Of a stretch of 43,146 nucleotides of DNA, positions 8,971 to 15,457 are shown in pieces. Origin of the DNA: Campylobacteraceae bacterium (GTDB lineage: Bacteria > Campylobacterota > Campylobacteria > Campylobacterales > Sulfurovaceae). The stretch lies in the NCBI GenBank assembly GCA_026982175.1, contig JALSHP010000357.1, positions 1-43,146 on the forward strand, in the 5' to 3' direction. A program made the position numbers and the translations under genes. The notes under the pieces are model-generated. The model did not search any database. It was not told the origin of the DNA and worked only from the letters and a program-made list of their open reading frames with translations. Positions within the stretch are counted from its first letter, which is position 1. The number at the start of each line of letters is the position of its first letter.

Positions 8971-10260
8971 CTATTTCCCAAAAAACTTATAAAAAAAGTC
9001 AGGCAAGATTTTTAATGCTGAACGGGTAATGGCAAGTGAGCCTTTTTTGACATTTTTGGTGAGCGTTGTTCCTGCTGCGACGATGACATCGTCTTCTATG
9101 GTGACAGGGGCGACGAGTTGTGAATCTGAACCGACAAATACATTTTTACCTATGGTGGTTTTGTATTTTGCTTTACCATCGTAGTTACAAGTAATAACCC
9201 CTGCTCCAATGTTTGAACCCTCATCAATACTCGCATCGCCAATGTAAGCTAAATGTCCAGCTTTTACCCCTGTGAGGGTCGATTTTTTGACCTCTACAAA
9301 GTTTCCTATGTGGGTATTTTTTAAATGTGTTAATGGGCGAACTCTTCCCATAGGTCCAACATCTGAGTTTTCTATGATGGATTCTTCTATGACAGAGTTG
9401 GTTTTAATGTGGGCATTAATGAGTTTTGAAGCTCCTAAAATGGTCACGCCATTTTCTAAAATGCACTCTCCCTCAAAGGTAGCTCTACAATCAATATAGA
9501 TGCTATGAGGAAAACGCATACTCACCCCTTGCTCCATAAGCTCTTTTTTAATTCTGTTTTGCATAATAATCTCAGCATCAGCTAAATCTAGCTTGGAGTT
9601 TACACCCTTGAACTCTTCTTCTTGAACATAAATAGGGCTTACGGTTTTGTTTTCATCAACTGCCATTTTAACAATGTCCGTAAGGTAGTACTCTTTTTGG
9701 GCATTGTCATTAGAGAGTAGGGGAATGTAACGATTAAGCAGTTCGGTCTTTACACAGTAAATTCCTGCATTAACTGTTTTTGTGGTGAGTTGAGCTTCAT
9801 TGCAATCTTTTTGTTCAACTATTTCTTGCACTTTTTCATTACTAATTAAAACACGACCGTAACCATGAGGGTTTTCTAGTTTAATGACGGACATATTAAT
9901 GTCAGCATTGCCACCTGTTAAAGCCAAAAGAGAATCTTGGGTAATGAGGGGCATATCCCCATTTAAAATGAGGGTTTTTTCATATTTTGTCTCTACCCCT
10001 TTCATCGCACCCCCAGTTCCAGGGAACTGTTCGGCATCTTGGAGATGAAAGTTTATGTTTTGGTAGTTCGATTCTATGGCTTTTTGAACACGAGGGGCTT
10101 GGTGATAGAGAACCACGGTAATGTCATCAGAGATTTTTTGACCTGCATCAATGGCGTGAAAGAGCATGGACTTACCTGAAATTTCGTGAAGAACTTTTGG
10201 GGTAGTAGATTTCATTCTACTCCCTTTACCTGCTGCTAAAATAACGATAGAGATAGACAT
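8971..10260 (-). CDS. glmU: bifunctional N-acetylglucosamine-1-phosphate uridyltransferase / glucosamine-1-phosphate acetyltransferase
   Basis: Makes UDP-GlcNAc for peptidoglycan and LPS. The start is the ATG at 10260 (MSISIVILAAGKGSRMKS), preceded by AAAGG, which gives 429 aa. A longer frame from 10356 exists but its extra 32 residues precede the universal N-terminal LAAGKGSRMKS motif and are unlikely to be translated. The uridyltransferase domain (1-~225) has LILNGDMPL; the left-handed beta-helix (about 245-429) contains hexapeptide repeats and YDGKAKYKT with the expected acetyl-CoA-binding region. It is the first gene of the minus-strand operon running to truA. Confidence 0.97.
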   Translation of the reverse strand: MSISIVILAAGKGSRMKSTTPKVLHEISGKSMLFHAIDAGQKISDDITVVLYHQAPRVQKAIESNYQNINFHLQDAEQFPGTGGAMKGVETKYEKTLILNGDMPLITQDSLLALTGGNADINMSVIKLENPHGYGRVLISNEKVQEIVEQKDCNEAQLTTKTVNAGIYCVKTELLNRYIPLLSNDNAQKEYYLTDIVKMAVDENKTVSPIYVQEEEFKGVNSKLDLADAEIIMQNRIKKELMEQGVSMRFPHSIYIDCRATFEGECILENGVTILGASKLINAHIKTNSVIEESIIENSDVGPMGRVRPLTHLKNTHIGNFVEVKKSTLTGVKAGHLAYIGDASIDEGSNIGAGVITCNYDGKAKYKTTIGKNVFVGSDSQLVAPVTIEDDVIVAAGTTLTKNVKKGSLAITRSALKILPDFFYKFFGK

Positions 10261-10300
10261 ATTAATTAGACCTTTACTATATGAAATATTACTTTTTGTG

Positions 10301-10306
10301 ATTATA
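10301..10306 (-). promoter_or_regulatory. putative -10 element of the glmU operon
   Basis: Read on the minus strand this is TATAAT, about 41 bases upstream of the glmU ATG at 10260. It lies back to back with the extended -10 of the small acidic gene, so 10261-10368 is a divergent promoter region. Confidence 0.45.
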
Positions 10307-10328
10307 TCCAATGAGTGATTAATAACTA

Positions 10329-10337
10329 TGCTATACT
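10329..10337 (+). promoter_or_regulatory. putative extended -10 promoter (TGCTATACT) for the small acidic gene
   Basis: TGCTATACT ends 31 bases before the ATG at 10369. No -35 hexamer is apparent; the TGn extension would compensate. Confidence 0.45.
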
Positions 10338-10368
10338 TTTTGAATTTTTTTAACAAGAGGTAAATAAG

Positions 10369-10647
10369 ATGAAGAAGATAGGTATTAAATTTGAAAAACT
10401 ATTAGATTATGAATCGTTTGAACCATTGCAGTATTGGTTAGATTATGATTTTGAGTATGAAGATTTAGAAGCATATATAAGTGACAATAAAATAATAGAG
10501 CTTGAACTTGAAGAAGATGAAGACAGAGAAGAAGACATCGAGATGTTACAAGCCTTTTTGAAAAGATTTGATAGAGATGAGATAGCTTATGAACTTTTTG
10601 TCTTGAATAGTGAATGGGAAAAAATAGATTATAATTCAATTGTTTAA
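10369..10647 (+). CDS. small acidic protein of unknown function
   Basis: I do not recognise this 92-aa protein. It is strongly acidic, with the run IIELELEEDEDREED in the middle and aromatic residues spread throughout (YWLDYDFEYEDLEAY). No membrane segment, signal peptide or cysteine is present. It has its own extended -10 and an AGAGG ribosome site 7-10 bases before the ATG, and a weak AT-rich hairpin with a T-run follows, so it looks like a monocistronic real gene. It sits alone between the glmU promoter and the oxidoreductase leader. A DNA-mimic, ribosome-associated or assembly-factor role is possible, but nothing in the sequence decides. Confidence 0.6.
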   Translation: MKKIGIKFEKLLDYESFEPLQYWLDYDFEYEDLEAYISDNKIIELELEEDEDREEDIEMLQAFLKRFDRDEIAYELFVLNSEWEKIDYNSIV

Positions 10648-10663
10648 CTTGTGAAGAAATGAC

Positions 10664-10687
10664 ACAAAAAGAGTTCTTTTTTTTTTC
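10664..10687 (+). terminator. possible weak intrinsic terminator
   Basis: AAAAAG and CTTTTT flank AGTT (10666-10681), with the T-run continuing to 10686. The stem is weak and AT-rich, but it is well placed, 17 bases after the stop of the small acidic gene. Confidence 0.35.
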
Positions 10688-10798
10688 TTAAAAATTATTT
10701 TTCAACTAATTATTATATAATCTCACTATATTACATTTATAAGTTTTCTAAATATTTAATAGTACTGATTTTGTATTTTATTATCATTTAGAAGTAGA

Positions 10799-10837
10799 TG
10801 TAAGCAAGTAATAGCCGTTACTCATTACTTTCTTACA
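10799..10837 (+). other. leader hairpin upstream of the first oxidoreductase cluster
   Basis: The arm TGTAAGCAAGTAAT (10799-10812) is complementary to ATTACTTTCTTACA (10824-10837) at 13 of 14 positions, with an 11-nt loop. No T-run follows, so it is not a simple terminator. An alternative smaller pairing, GTAA (10808-10811) with TTAC in the loop, could compete with it. Confidence 0.6.
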
Positions 10838-10865
10838 CACTTATTCTGTTTCAAAATATAAACAT

Positions 10866-10905
10866 TATCTTTTAGATAAGATGTATCTATCTTTTGGATA
10901 TGATG
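10866..10905 (+). repeat. tandem direct repeat, two 18-base units with 22-base period
   Basis: TATCTTTTAGATAAGATG (10866-10883) recurs as TATCTTTTGGATATGATG (10888-10905), 16 of 18 identical. Two helical-turn spacing (22 bases) is typical of paired binding sites for a dimeric activator or repressor. They lie 63 bases before the first start codon of the cluster. Confidence 0.6.
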
Positions 10906-10967
10906 TCTTAGCTTAATAGCTGAAGTCAATTCATTTTTTGAACACATTCATTTAAGGAGAACCAAAT

Positions 10968-11681
10968 ATGTCAAAGAAAATAACACTTGGTCCGGTGGGG
11001 TATATGCCTCAATCGGCACCAATGATGGGTGTCGAACTCTCACCTGAAGGTAAAGCACTACTATATGGTAACATCGTCGAAGAAGACGAGGCGATGAGAG
11101 ATGCTGCTAAAGCATTGCTTACTATGAAAAATCCTACAATCTTCCCTGGTCCAATGGTTTTATGGGACTGGAAAGAAGATGTAGCTGATAAATCATCTGC
11201 AATCTTAGATTTAGCATCAGAAATTCCAGGATGTAAAATTATTCCTATGCCAGATTACAGACCTAAATATCCAAAGATTGATGTTAAGGCTGAAATTAAT
11301 CCAAACCACCCTAACTTAACAATTCTTGATAACAGAATTAAAGCGTGTGTTTTCATTGGTGTTCACTGTCACTATGCAAATCTTTCTTTAAGAATGATTA
11401 GAGCTGGTACTGACTGTTATACCATTGCAATGTGTGCTGAAATGGGTCATGAAGAAGCTATGGCTTCTATTAGAGATGTTCACGCATCTGACATTCAGAG
11501 ATTTAAAGATATTGTCATTGAAGTTAGAAATGAACTTGGTATCGAACATACAACAACTATGCCTCCAGAAAACCCTTCTTTACCAAAAGAGGATTGGGGA
11601 GCGCTTACACCTTCTGATTATGGTGAGTATCGATCTCTCATTATGAGTAAAAAAGGTGAACACGTAACAGCTGTTGAATAA
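10968..11681 (+). CDS. oxidoreductase-associated E-type subunit, CO dehydrogenase beta/ACS-epsilon-like family (cluster 1)
   Basis: A 237-aa protein that heads the cluster and resembles the family annotated as carbon monoxide dehydrogenase beta subunit/acetyl-CoA synthase epsilon subunit. No CO dehydrogenase catalytic gene is present, so the name describes fold only. Conserved with the cluster 2 copy are NPTIFPGP/NATIFPGP, DYRPKYPKID, NPNHPNLTI, GVHCHYAN (131-138), DCYTI and GHExAMAxIRD. The His/Cys pattern (H133, C134, H135 and later Cys and His) hints at a metal or cofactor site. Five-subunit pyruvate and 2-oxoglutarate:ferredoxin oxidoreductases of Hydrogenobacter have an E subunit of unknown role, which is the likely counterpart. 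The C-terminal ~45 residues are absent from the cluster 2 copy. The start has AAGGAG 8 bases upstream. Confidence 0.75.
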   Translation: MSKKITLGPVGYMPQSAPMMGVELSPEGKALLYGNIVEEDEAMRDAAKALLTMKNPTIFPGPMVLWDWKEDVADKSSAILDLASEIPGCKIIPMPDYRPKYPKIDVKAEINPNHPNLTILDNRIKACVFIGVHCHYANLSLRMIRAGTDCYTIAMCAEMGHEEAMASIRDVHASDIQRFKDIVIEVRNELGIEHTTTMPPENPSLPKEDWGALTPSDYGEYRSLIMSKKGEHVTAVE

Positions 11682-11695
11682 GAATAGGAGATAAA

Positions 11696-12865
11696 ATGAG
11701 TTTAAACAAAAAATTAGTCGATATGAACTACCTCTTAAAAGAGGCACCAAGAGAAAAGCACTTTATTACAGGTGCTCAAGCAATGGCGGAAGCTGTTAAA
11801 AGAGCAAGTGTAGATATGGCGATTGCTTACCCTATTACTCCTCAATCAGAAGTAATGCACTTGGTGGGTGATATTTATGCTCAAGGGCATATTAAAGAGT
11901 ACTACAGAGCTGAAGAAGAGCTTGGAACAATGTCAGCAATTGCTGGTGCTGCTAGAGCTGGTGTAAGATTGTTTACAGCAACTTCTGGACCTGGTCTTTT
12001 AAGAGGATTAGAAGCGATTGTTTCATGGCCTGGACATAGAGTTCCATGTGTTCTTGGAGTACTTACACGTGTTATTAATGCACCACTTTCAATTCAACCA
12101 GATAACATTGAAATGGCGTACTTAATGCATTCAGGTATTGTTATGTTACATGCTGAAAATCAGCAAGATACATTTGACATGACCTTAGCAGCATTTGCGA
12201 TTACTGAAAAAGTTGACGTTTACATTCCTGTATCTGTTTCTACTGAAGGTTTCTTCGTAACACACGCTAAAGGTTATGTTGAGATGATGGATGAAGAGTT
12301 GGCATTTAATGAACCAGATCCATACAAAGCTCCAGTTCCTGCAATGGATAACGAAGTTCCACCAGCAAGAATTCAAAGAGATGCTCCTGTTCAAAAGTCA
12401 AACTTTATGTCTTACTTGATTCACTCAGTATGGCAACAAGAGATTTGGGATTCAAACCAAAGAGCAATGAAATATATCTATGAGTACCTTGGTGGACCAA
12501 TTGAAGTTCAAAACCCAGGTGCAGATGTAATGATTGTTGCTTCTGGATGTGCTGCTGCACAAGCTAGAGAAGCACATAGATATGCTCAAGAAGAGGGTTT
12601 AAGTGTTGGTTTTGTTAAAGTAAGAGCCATTAGACCTTGGCCAAAAGCTGAAATTAGAGAAGCATTAGCGACTACAAAAACTGTTATTGTTCCAGAACAT
12701 AACATTATTGGTTGGTTATGTAAAGAGGTTAAAGCAGCAATTCCAAACTCTGGTATTGTTACTGAAGGACCGAGAGTATACGGTGGTATGACACTACCAG
12801 TAGAATTGATTATGACCGAGATTTATGATGCTCTTGGTATGAAATCAGAAGTATTACAAGCATAA
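11696..12865 (+). CDS. 2-oxoacid:ferredoxin oxidoreductase alpha subunit (cluster 1)
   Basis: The pyrimidine-binding and C-terminal transketolase-like subunit of a TPP-dependent 2-oxoacid:ferredoxin oxidoreductase, 389 aa. YPITPQSE (45-52) is the family hallmark; TSGPGLLRGLEAI, the segment APLSIQPDN and the C-terminal PGADVMIVASGCAAAQAREA with GFVKVRAIRPWP (domain II) follow in the expected order. In a reductive TCA cycle this enzyme carboxylates acetyl-CoA to pyruvate or succinyl-CoA to 2-oxoglutarate. Both paralogous alphas here are of the same type, so I cannot say from sequence which substrate belongs to which cluster. It is spaced 14 bases from the E-type gene and 10 bases from beta. Confidence 0.9.
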   Translation: MSLNKKLVDMNYLLKEAPREKHFITGAQAMAEAVKRASVDMAIAYPITPQSEVMHLVGDIYAQGHIKEYYRAEEELGTMSAIAGAARAGVRLFTATSGPGLLRGLEAIVSWPGHRVPCVLGVLTRVINAPLSIQPDNIEMAYLMHSGIVMLHAENQQDTFDMTLAAFAITEKVDVYIPVSVSTEGFFVTHAKGYVEMMDEELAFNEPDPYKAPVPAMDNEVPPARIQRDAPVQKSNFMSYLIHSVWQQEIWDSNQRAMKYIYEYLGGPIEVQNPGADVMIVASGCAAAQAREAHRYAQEEGLSVGFVKVRAIRPWPKAEIREALATTKTVIVPEHNIIGWLCKEVKAAIPNSGIVTEGPRVYGGMTLPVELIMTEIYDALGMKSEVLQA

Positions 12866-12875
12866 AGGATAGATT

Positions 12876-13751
12876 ATGAGTTTAAATTATATGGTTCCAG
12901 CGTCAAAGTTTAAGAGGTATTTACCAAAAGATTACGTTGAATTGGTAAATTATGGTCCATTTGGTAAAACATTCGCAGAATGTGGTACCAAAAACATGGG
13001 TAAATATAAAGAGTTAGTAGAAGAGCACCCAATGTGTTCTGGTTGTTGGATGGCTTATTACATTAAAATCATCTTTGCATCACTTCCTAACCCTGAGCAT
13101 ACAGTAACTATTGGTACTGCTGGATGTGGTAGACTTGCAATTTCTCAAGCTGCTGTTCCTTTCATTTACGGTAACTACGGTGACCAAAATGCAATGGCTT
13201 CAGGTATTACTAGAGCGTTTAGATTAAGATTCCCTGATCAGCAAAAAGATGTTATTACTATTGCTGGTGATGGTGGAATGATGGACATTGGTTTCTCAAT
13301 GACAATGCACGCATGGTTTAGAGGTGAAAAATTCACAACTATCATGCTTGACAATGAAGTTTATGGAAACACAGGTGGACAAGAGTCTGGTATGTCTGTA
13401 AAAGGTGCCGTTCTTAAAATGTCTCCAAAAGGTAAAAACTTTAATAAAATGCCTGCTATGCAACTGGCAATTACTGCTGGGTGTGTTTATGTTGTTAAAA
13501 TGTCTCCGACAAACATCAACAAAGCAGCCAAAGCAATTAGAAGAGCAATCTTTGCAGCAAGAGAACTTGGACCAACATTTATCCATGCATATACTTCTTG
13601 TAACATTGAGTACTCTATTCCTACTCCAGATGTATTTAAAGATGCACAAGAGATGGCTAAAGGGCGTTTTGCATTTGAAGAATTTATGACTGATGAAGCT
13701 AAAGAGCTTTTCACAGTAGTAGAAGCTAAAAAGAAAAAAGAGGTAAATTAG
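12876..13751 (+). CDS. 2-oxoacid:ferredoxin oxidoreductase beta subunit, TPP and [4Fe-4S] binding (cluster 1)
   Basis: The TPP-diphosphate and proximal iron-sulfur cluster subunit, 291 aa. Cluster ligands are C54 and C57 (CSGC), C84 (TAGC) and a late cysteine in YTSCNIE. The TPP/Mg motif is AGDGGMMDIG followed by LDNEVYGNTGGQESG. Compared with classical pyruvate enzymes the motif after CSGC reads WMAYYIK rather than the usual acidic-alanine run, and TAGCGRL replaces the NxTGC form seen in the cluster 2 beta. This suggests the two clusters differ in substrate. The stop is one base before the gamma ATG. Confidence 0.92.
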   Translation: MSLNYMVPASKFKRYLPKDYVELVNYGPFGKTFAECGTKNMGKYKELVEEHPMCSGCWMAYYIKIIFASLPNPEHTVTIGTAGCGRLAISQAAVPFIYGNYGDQNAMASGITRAFRLRFPDQQKDVITIAGDGGMMDIGFSMTMHAWFRGEKFTTIMLDNEVYGNTGGQESGMSVKGAVLKMSPKGKNFNKMPAMQLAITAGCVYVVKMSPTNINKAAKAIRRAIFAARELGPTFIHAYTSCNIEYSIPTPDVFKDAQEMAKGRFAFEEFMTDEAKELFTVVEAKKKKEVN

Positions 13752-13752
13752 T

Positions 13753-14457
13753 ATGGCAGACGATAAAAAAAGATATAACATACGAATTTCTGGGCTAGGT
13801 GGACAAGGGGTTGTTACCTCTGCTCACATTCTTGGAAATGCAATGGACAATGCTGGTAAGTTTGCTTCTTTGGTACCATTTTTTGGTTCAGAGAAAAGAA
13901 TGGCACCAGTTGAGGCTTACGTAAGAGCATCTTCTCAACCAATTTATGAAGTTGGTGAAGTTGTATATCCAGACATTATTATGATTTACCACTCTCAAGT
14001 TGTAACACATGGTAAATCTTATACAATGCCTTTCTATACAGGTCTTAAAAAAGATTCTCTTATTATCATTAACTCGGACATTGATGTTCTTGATGAAGAA
14101 GATAAAGCAGTTTTAAATAGACTTAATGCAAAAGTTATTCAATTTGAAGCAACTGAATTGGCTAAAAAAGTTGCAGGTACAGAACTTGCAACTAACATGG
14201 CAATGATGGGTATGGTTCTTGGGATGACTAAATTAGTTACTGAAGAGAATATTGAAAAAGCAGTAAGAGAGAGATTCTTAGGAAACTCATTTGTTGCTTC
14301 TGGTGGTACAGCATCACTCGATTCAGCAATTGAGAAAAAGTTTAAGAAAAAAGAAGAATTACTTTCTAAAAACATGGAAGTAATTAACAAAACTTTCGAG
14401 ATGGCAGCGTCTATTGATTTAAGCAATGCCCCTCTAGTAACTAAAATTGAAATATAA
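13753..14457 (+). CDS. 2-oxoacid:ferredoxin oxidoreductase gamma subunit (cluster 1)
   Basis: The gamma or C-type subunit, 234 aa, with the diagnostic N-terminal RISGLGGQGVVTSAHILGNA and FFGSEKRMAPVEAYVR. GTELATNMAMMGMVLG and FVASGGTASLDSAIEKKF are shared nearly unchanged with the cluster 2 gamma. The protein probably contacts alpha and beta and shapes the CoA site in the assembled enzyme. It is longer than the ~185-aa gammas of Helicobacter or Campylobacter because of an extra C-terminal helix-rich region (about 190-234). It starts one base after the beta stop. Confidence 0.9.
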   Translation: MADDKKRYNIRISGLGGQGVVTSAHILGNAMDNAGKFASLVPFFGSEKRMAPVEAYVRASSQPIYEVGEVVYPDIIMIYHSQVVTHGKSYTMPFYTGLKKDSLIIINSDIDVLDEEDKAVLNRLNAKVIQFEATELAKKVAGTELATNMAMMGMVLGMTKLVTEENIEKAVRERFLGNSFVASGGTASLDSAIEKKFKKKEELLSKNMEVINKTFEMAASIDLSNAPLVTKIEI

Positions 14458-14469
14458 CAAAGGATAAAA

Positions 14470-14694
14470 ATGTACTACGTAGCAAAAGTTGATTCAAGTA
14501 AATGTTCAGAGTATAAGTGTAACATGTGTACACTTTACTGTCCAGAAGCAAACACCTTAATGTATGATGAAGAGAATAAAACTTCATGGGTTGATGAAGA
14601 TAGATGTAAAGGGTGTGCAATTTGTGTATACGTTTGTTCTGACCTTCTTGACAGAAATTGTATTGAAATGGCAATGGTATCTACTGAAGACTAA
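14470..14694 (+). CDS. 2-oxoacid:ferredoxin oxidoreductase delta subunit, 2x[4Fe-4S] ferredoxin-like
   Basis: A 74-aa ferredoxin-type electron-transfer subunit. The two clusters are bound by C12-x4-C17-x2-C20-x3-C24-P and C46-x2-C49-x2-C52-x3-C56, with an extra C63. The first motif has unusual spacing, CSEYKCNMCTLYC. It would pass electrons between the beta-subunit cluster and ferredoxin. It is the last gene of cluster 1, 12 bases after gamma. No delta gene follows or precedes the genes of cluster 2, so this protein may serve both enzymes, or cluster 2 may use a ferredoxin directly. Confidence 0.88.
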   Translation: MYYVAKVDSSKCSEYKCNMCTLYCPEANTLMYDEENKTSWVDEDRCKGCAICVYVCSDLLDRNCIEMAMVSTED

Positions 14695-14704
14695 TCTCTT
14701 TAGT

Positions 14705-14726
14705 TGTGAGGAGAGAACTCCTCACA
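14705..14726 (+). other. perfect 9-bp hairpin after the delta gene
   Basis: TGTGAGGAG (14705-14713) and CTCCTCACA (14718-14726) flank the tetraloop AGAA. Only a short TGTTT follows at a distance, so it is at best a weak terminator; it could be an mRNA-stabilising or processing structure at the end of cluster 1. Confidence 0.6.
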
Positions 14727-14740
14727 CCACTGTTTAATCC

Positions 14741-14760
14741 CTCTTGTAGATCTACAAGAG
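14741..14760 (+). repeat. perfect 20-bp palindrome between the oxidoreductase clusters
   Basis: CTCTTGTAGA followed by its exact reverse complement TCTACAAGAG, with no spacer. As DNA it looks like a dimeric-regulator operator; as RNA it would form an 8-bp stem with a GATC loop. It sits 110 bases before the first start codon of cluster 2. Confidence 0.65.
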
Positions 14761-14772
14761 AAAACACTGTTC

Positions 14773-14839
14773 TGCCATGTGTTTAAGATTTATCCCCTAA
14801 AACTTATTATAGATGGAGATAAACTTTACGCACATGGCA
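14773..14839 (+). other. 67-nt extended stem-loop upstream of cluster 2
   Basis: A 25-nt arm (14773-14797) and a 25-nt arm (14815-14839) pair at 20 Watson-Crick positions plus two G-U, around a 17-nt AT-rich loop. The outer nine pairs, TGCCATGTG with CACATGGCA, are perfect, as is the inner TTTATC with GATAAA. The structure ends 21 bases before the AGGAG ribosome site of the next gene. No T-run follows. It is too long for chance in so small a gap and resembles a leader regulatory structure, although a palindromic mobile repeat is also possible. Confidence 0.6.
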
Positions 14840-14869
14840 TAATGGTAGTATAAAAATTTAGGAGACAAT

Positions 14870-15439
14870 ATGGCAAATTTAGGCCCAGCTGATTATTCAC
14901 CGTATCCAGTTGCAACTTATGATGGTTTATATACACCAGATGAGGGTAAAGCAATGTTATTAACTGAAATGGTTGATGAAGAAGTAGCAATGAGAGAAGT
15001 TGCTAGAGTAATGTTAACAAGTGAAAATGCAACTATCTTCCCTGGTCCACAAGTATTATATGCTTGGAGTGAAGAGGCGAAGAAAAAAGCAACACTTATT
15101 AAAGAGATGTCAGAAGTTTTAGGGGCTAAAATGATACCTATGTATGATTATAGACCAAAATATCCTAAAATTGATGCAGAAGTTGAGATTAACCCTAACC
15201 ACCCGAACTTAACAATTTGGCACAATAACATTAAAGCATGTATCTTTATTGGAGTACACTGTCACTATGCAAACGTTGCGTTAAAAATTATACGTTCAGA
15301 GACTGATTGTTATACTATTGGTATGTGTGCCTTATCTGGTCACGAAGATGCTATGGCAACCATTAGAGATCAACATTCTGAAGATTTAGCTAAATTTATT
15401 GAAATTGCTAAAGAAGTCAAGCAAGAGCTTGGTAAATAG
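14870..15439 (+). CDS. oxidoreductase-associated E-type subunit, CO dehydrogenase beta/ACS-epsilon-like family (cluster 2)
   Basis: A paralogue of the gene heading cluster 1, 189 aa, ending right after the shared core. It keeps NATIFPGPQVLYAW, MYDYRPKYPKID, NPNHPNLTI, IFIGVHCHYAN, DCYTIGMCA and GHEDAMATIRDQH. The extra C-terminal extension of the cluster 1 copy is missing. Its AGGAG ribosome site lies 6 bases before the ATG. Its repeated association with an alpha-beta-gamma set argues that it is a structural or assembly component of the enzyme rather than a CO dehydrogenase part. That role is inference. Confidence 0.75.
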   Translation: MANLGPADYSPYPVATYDGLYTPDEGKAMLLTEMVDEEVAMREVARVMLTSENATIFPGPQVLYAWSEEAKKKATLIKEMSEVLGAKMIPMYDYRPKYPKIDAEVEINPNHPNLTIWHNNIKACIFIGVHCHYANVALKIIRSETDCYTIGMCALSGHEDAMATIRDQHSEDLAKFIEIAKEVKQELGK

Positions 15440-15457
15440 AGACTAGGAGGTTTTACT

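Larger units (their letters stand above)
10648..10967 (+). promoter_or_regulatory. long leader/promoter region of the first oxidoreductase cluster
   Basis: This 320-base region holds no gene. In order it contains the weak terminator above, a TATAAT at 10716-10721, a 14-nt-arm hairpin at 10799-10837, an 18-base direct repeat with a 22-base period at 10866-10905, and the ribosome site AAGGAG at 10954-10959. If transcription starts just after 10721 the mRNA leader is about 240 nt and contains the hairpin and the repeats; a TATAAA near 10855-10862 is an alternative start. The region is probably where expression of the cluster is controlled (inference). Confidence 0.5.

Noticed and set aside
8971..10356. 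GlmU with a 32-residue N-terminal extension
   Set aside because: The nucleotide-binding motif belongs at the very N-terminus, and AAAGG sits at the right distance from the ATG at 10260; the glmU -10 also lies inside the extension.
10866..10905. CRISPR-like short repeats
   Set aside because: Only two imperfect 18-base units with a 4-base gap are present, no spacers and no cas genes.
13296..13781. Antisense frame of 161 codons over the cluster 1 beta gene
   Set aside because: It is an antisense shadow of a conserved TPP enzyme gene; composition is Cys/Phe/Ser-rich, typical of spurious frames.
10968..15439. True CO dehydrogenase/acetyl-CoA synthase locus
   Set aside because: Only the small beta/epsilon-like proteins are present; no nickel-iron catalytic subunit or corrinoid protein genes are visible, and the neighbours are 2-oxoacid oxidoreductase subunits.
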